The translations under genes were made by a program, and so were the position numbers. Source: Pontiella desulfatans (GTDB lineage: Bacteria > Verrucomicrobiota > Kiritimatiellia > Kiritimatiellales > Pontiellaceae). Taken from it: a DNA stretch of 64,000 nucleotides. The notes below the pieces were generated by a model. That model ran no database searches. It was not told where the DNA came from and was given only the letters and a program-made list of their open reading frames with translations. The stretch is from contig NZ_CAAHFG010000001.1 in NCBI RefSeq assembly GCF_900890425.1, forward strand, positions 1,674,001 to 1,738,000, given 5' to 3'. Numbering within the stretch: position 1 is the first letter of the stretch; every line of letters begins with the position of its first letter. This document shows, one piece after another, positions 63,433 through 64,000 of this stretch.

Positions 63433-64000
63433 ATGACCGAATTAGAAACGATTGTTGCACTCTCTCACGAGTTTGGAACCGTGGATTATGTGAAGGGCGG
63501 GGGAGGCAACACCTCCGTCAAGAACGATACCACGTTGTGGGTAAAACCCTCCGGTACCACATTGGGTGGATTGACCACCGAAACGTTCGTGGCCATGAAC
63601 CGCGAAATAATCAACGGGCTCTATGCCGTGCAAACGCCTGCCGAATCGGCCGACCGGGAGGAGCTGGTCAAAAACATGATGGCCGAGGCCGTCGAGAACG
63701 ATGCCGGGCGACCGTCGGTTGAAGCGCCCCTGCATAACGTGTTTGAGGCGATCTATGTCGTGCATACCCACCCGGCCCTTGTGAATGGCCTCACGTGCGC
63801 CAAGGGCGGTGAAGCGGCCTGCAAGCGGCTGTTCCCCGATGCGCTGTGGGTGGAATACATCGATCCGGGCTACACGCTCTGCATGGAGGTGCGCAAGCGC
63901 ATCGAGGGGTATAAGGCGGAAAACGGCAACGAGCCGGCCCTGCTGGTGCTACAGAACCATGGCATCTTTATTGCGGCCGACACGCCCGATGCCATTCGCG
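63433..64000 (+). CDS. Class II aldolase family protein (cut by window end)
   Basis: 189 codons are visible from the ATG at 63433 (AAAGGAAG upstream). DYVKGGGGNTSVK is the substrate/phosphate glycine loop, VVHTHPALVNGL and LQNHGIFIAA give the zinc histidines. Context after rhaA and rhaM suggests rhamnulose cleavage. The GGGGNTSVK form and lengthened loops resemble the aldolase half of bifunctional rhamnulose-phosphate aldolase/lactaldehyde dehydrogenases, but the C-terminus is outside the window. Confidence 0.85.
   Translation, partial: MTELETIVALSHEFGTVDYVKGGGGNTSVKNDTTLWVKPSGTTLGGLTTETFVAMNREIINGLYAVQTPAESADREELVKNMMAEAVENDAGRPSVEAPLHNVFEAIYVVHTHPALVNGLTCAKGGEAACKRLFPDALWVEYIDPGYTLCMEVRKRIEGYKAENGNEPALLVLQNHGIFIAADTPDAIR

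Noticed and set aside
1-64000. tRNA, rRNA or tmRNA genes
   Set aside because: I scanned for T-loop and rRNA-like conserved stretches and saw none that fold with partners; a covariance search could still find one.

Overview
The window is 64 kb of a GC-rich (high 50s % by eye), gene-dense bacterial chromosome. There is no phage, transposase, CRISPR, rRNA or tRNA that I can see. I infer a marine member of the Kiritimatiellota (Pontiella-like) or a close PVC relative. The reasons are S1 sulfatases beside a GH127 enzyme, SSS-type sugar symporters and rhamnose catabolism without SusC/SusD, secreted proteins with PVC-style C-termini, a nickel superoxide dismutase, a class II ribonucleotide reductase, and many short intergenic palindromes. 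The taxonomy is inference.

Layout. 1-5.2 kb: three-gene minus-strand operon (circularly permuted ATP-grasp, alpha-E, transglutaminase/DUF2126) of a widespread but uncharacterised system. 5.4-12.3 kb: M1 aminopeptidase lipoprotein, GT2 glycosyltransferase, PLP enzyme and a secreted transglutaminase-like protein. 12.5-14.8 kb: B12-dependent ribonucleotide reductase behind two NrdR-like boxes. 14.8-21.7 kb: glucosylglycerate cluster with gpgS, an M20 peptidase, two GT4-type transferases and a GH13_18 phosphorylase. 21.7-43.5 kb: mostly housekeeping genes (pyrF, purQ, PAS histidine kinase, manA, DciA-like, rnr, glgA, yraN, sodN, upp, rny, fthC, rarA, gtrA, coaB, coaC, frr, pyrH, GHL10-like hydrolase, nudC). 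43.6-64 kb: polysaccharide locus with two sulfatases, a beta-propeller glycosidase-like protein, a XylR-type regulator, GH127, two SSS symporters, a desaturase-like protein, a UroD/MtaA-like protein, a secreted mutarotase-like protein, two AraC regulators, then rhaA, rhaM and a class II aldolase cut by the window end.

Working together: the last 20 kb reads as uptake and breakdown of a sulfated, rhamnose-containing (and perhaps arabinose-containing) glycan. Sulfatases and GH127 act outside, sodium symporters import, and RhaM, RhaA and an aldolase feed the sugar into central metabolism. The 15-22 kb cluster should make and reclaim a glucosylglycerate-type compatible solute.

The most unusual cross-cutting observation is a population of palindromic or tandem short repeats, about fifteen in 64 kb. 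At least four lie in frame inside, or supply the start of, protein genes: 9.75 kb, 10.58 kb, 15.67 kb and 32.61 kb. This resembles the protein-coding palindromic elements known from Rickettsia.
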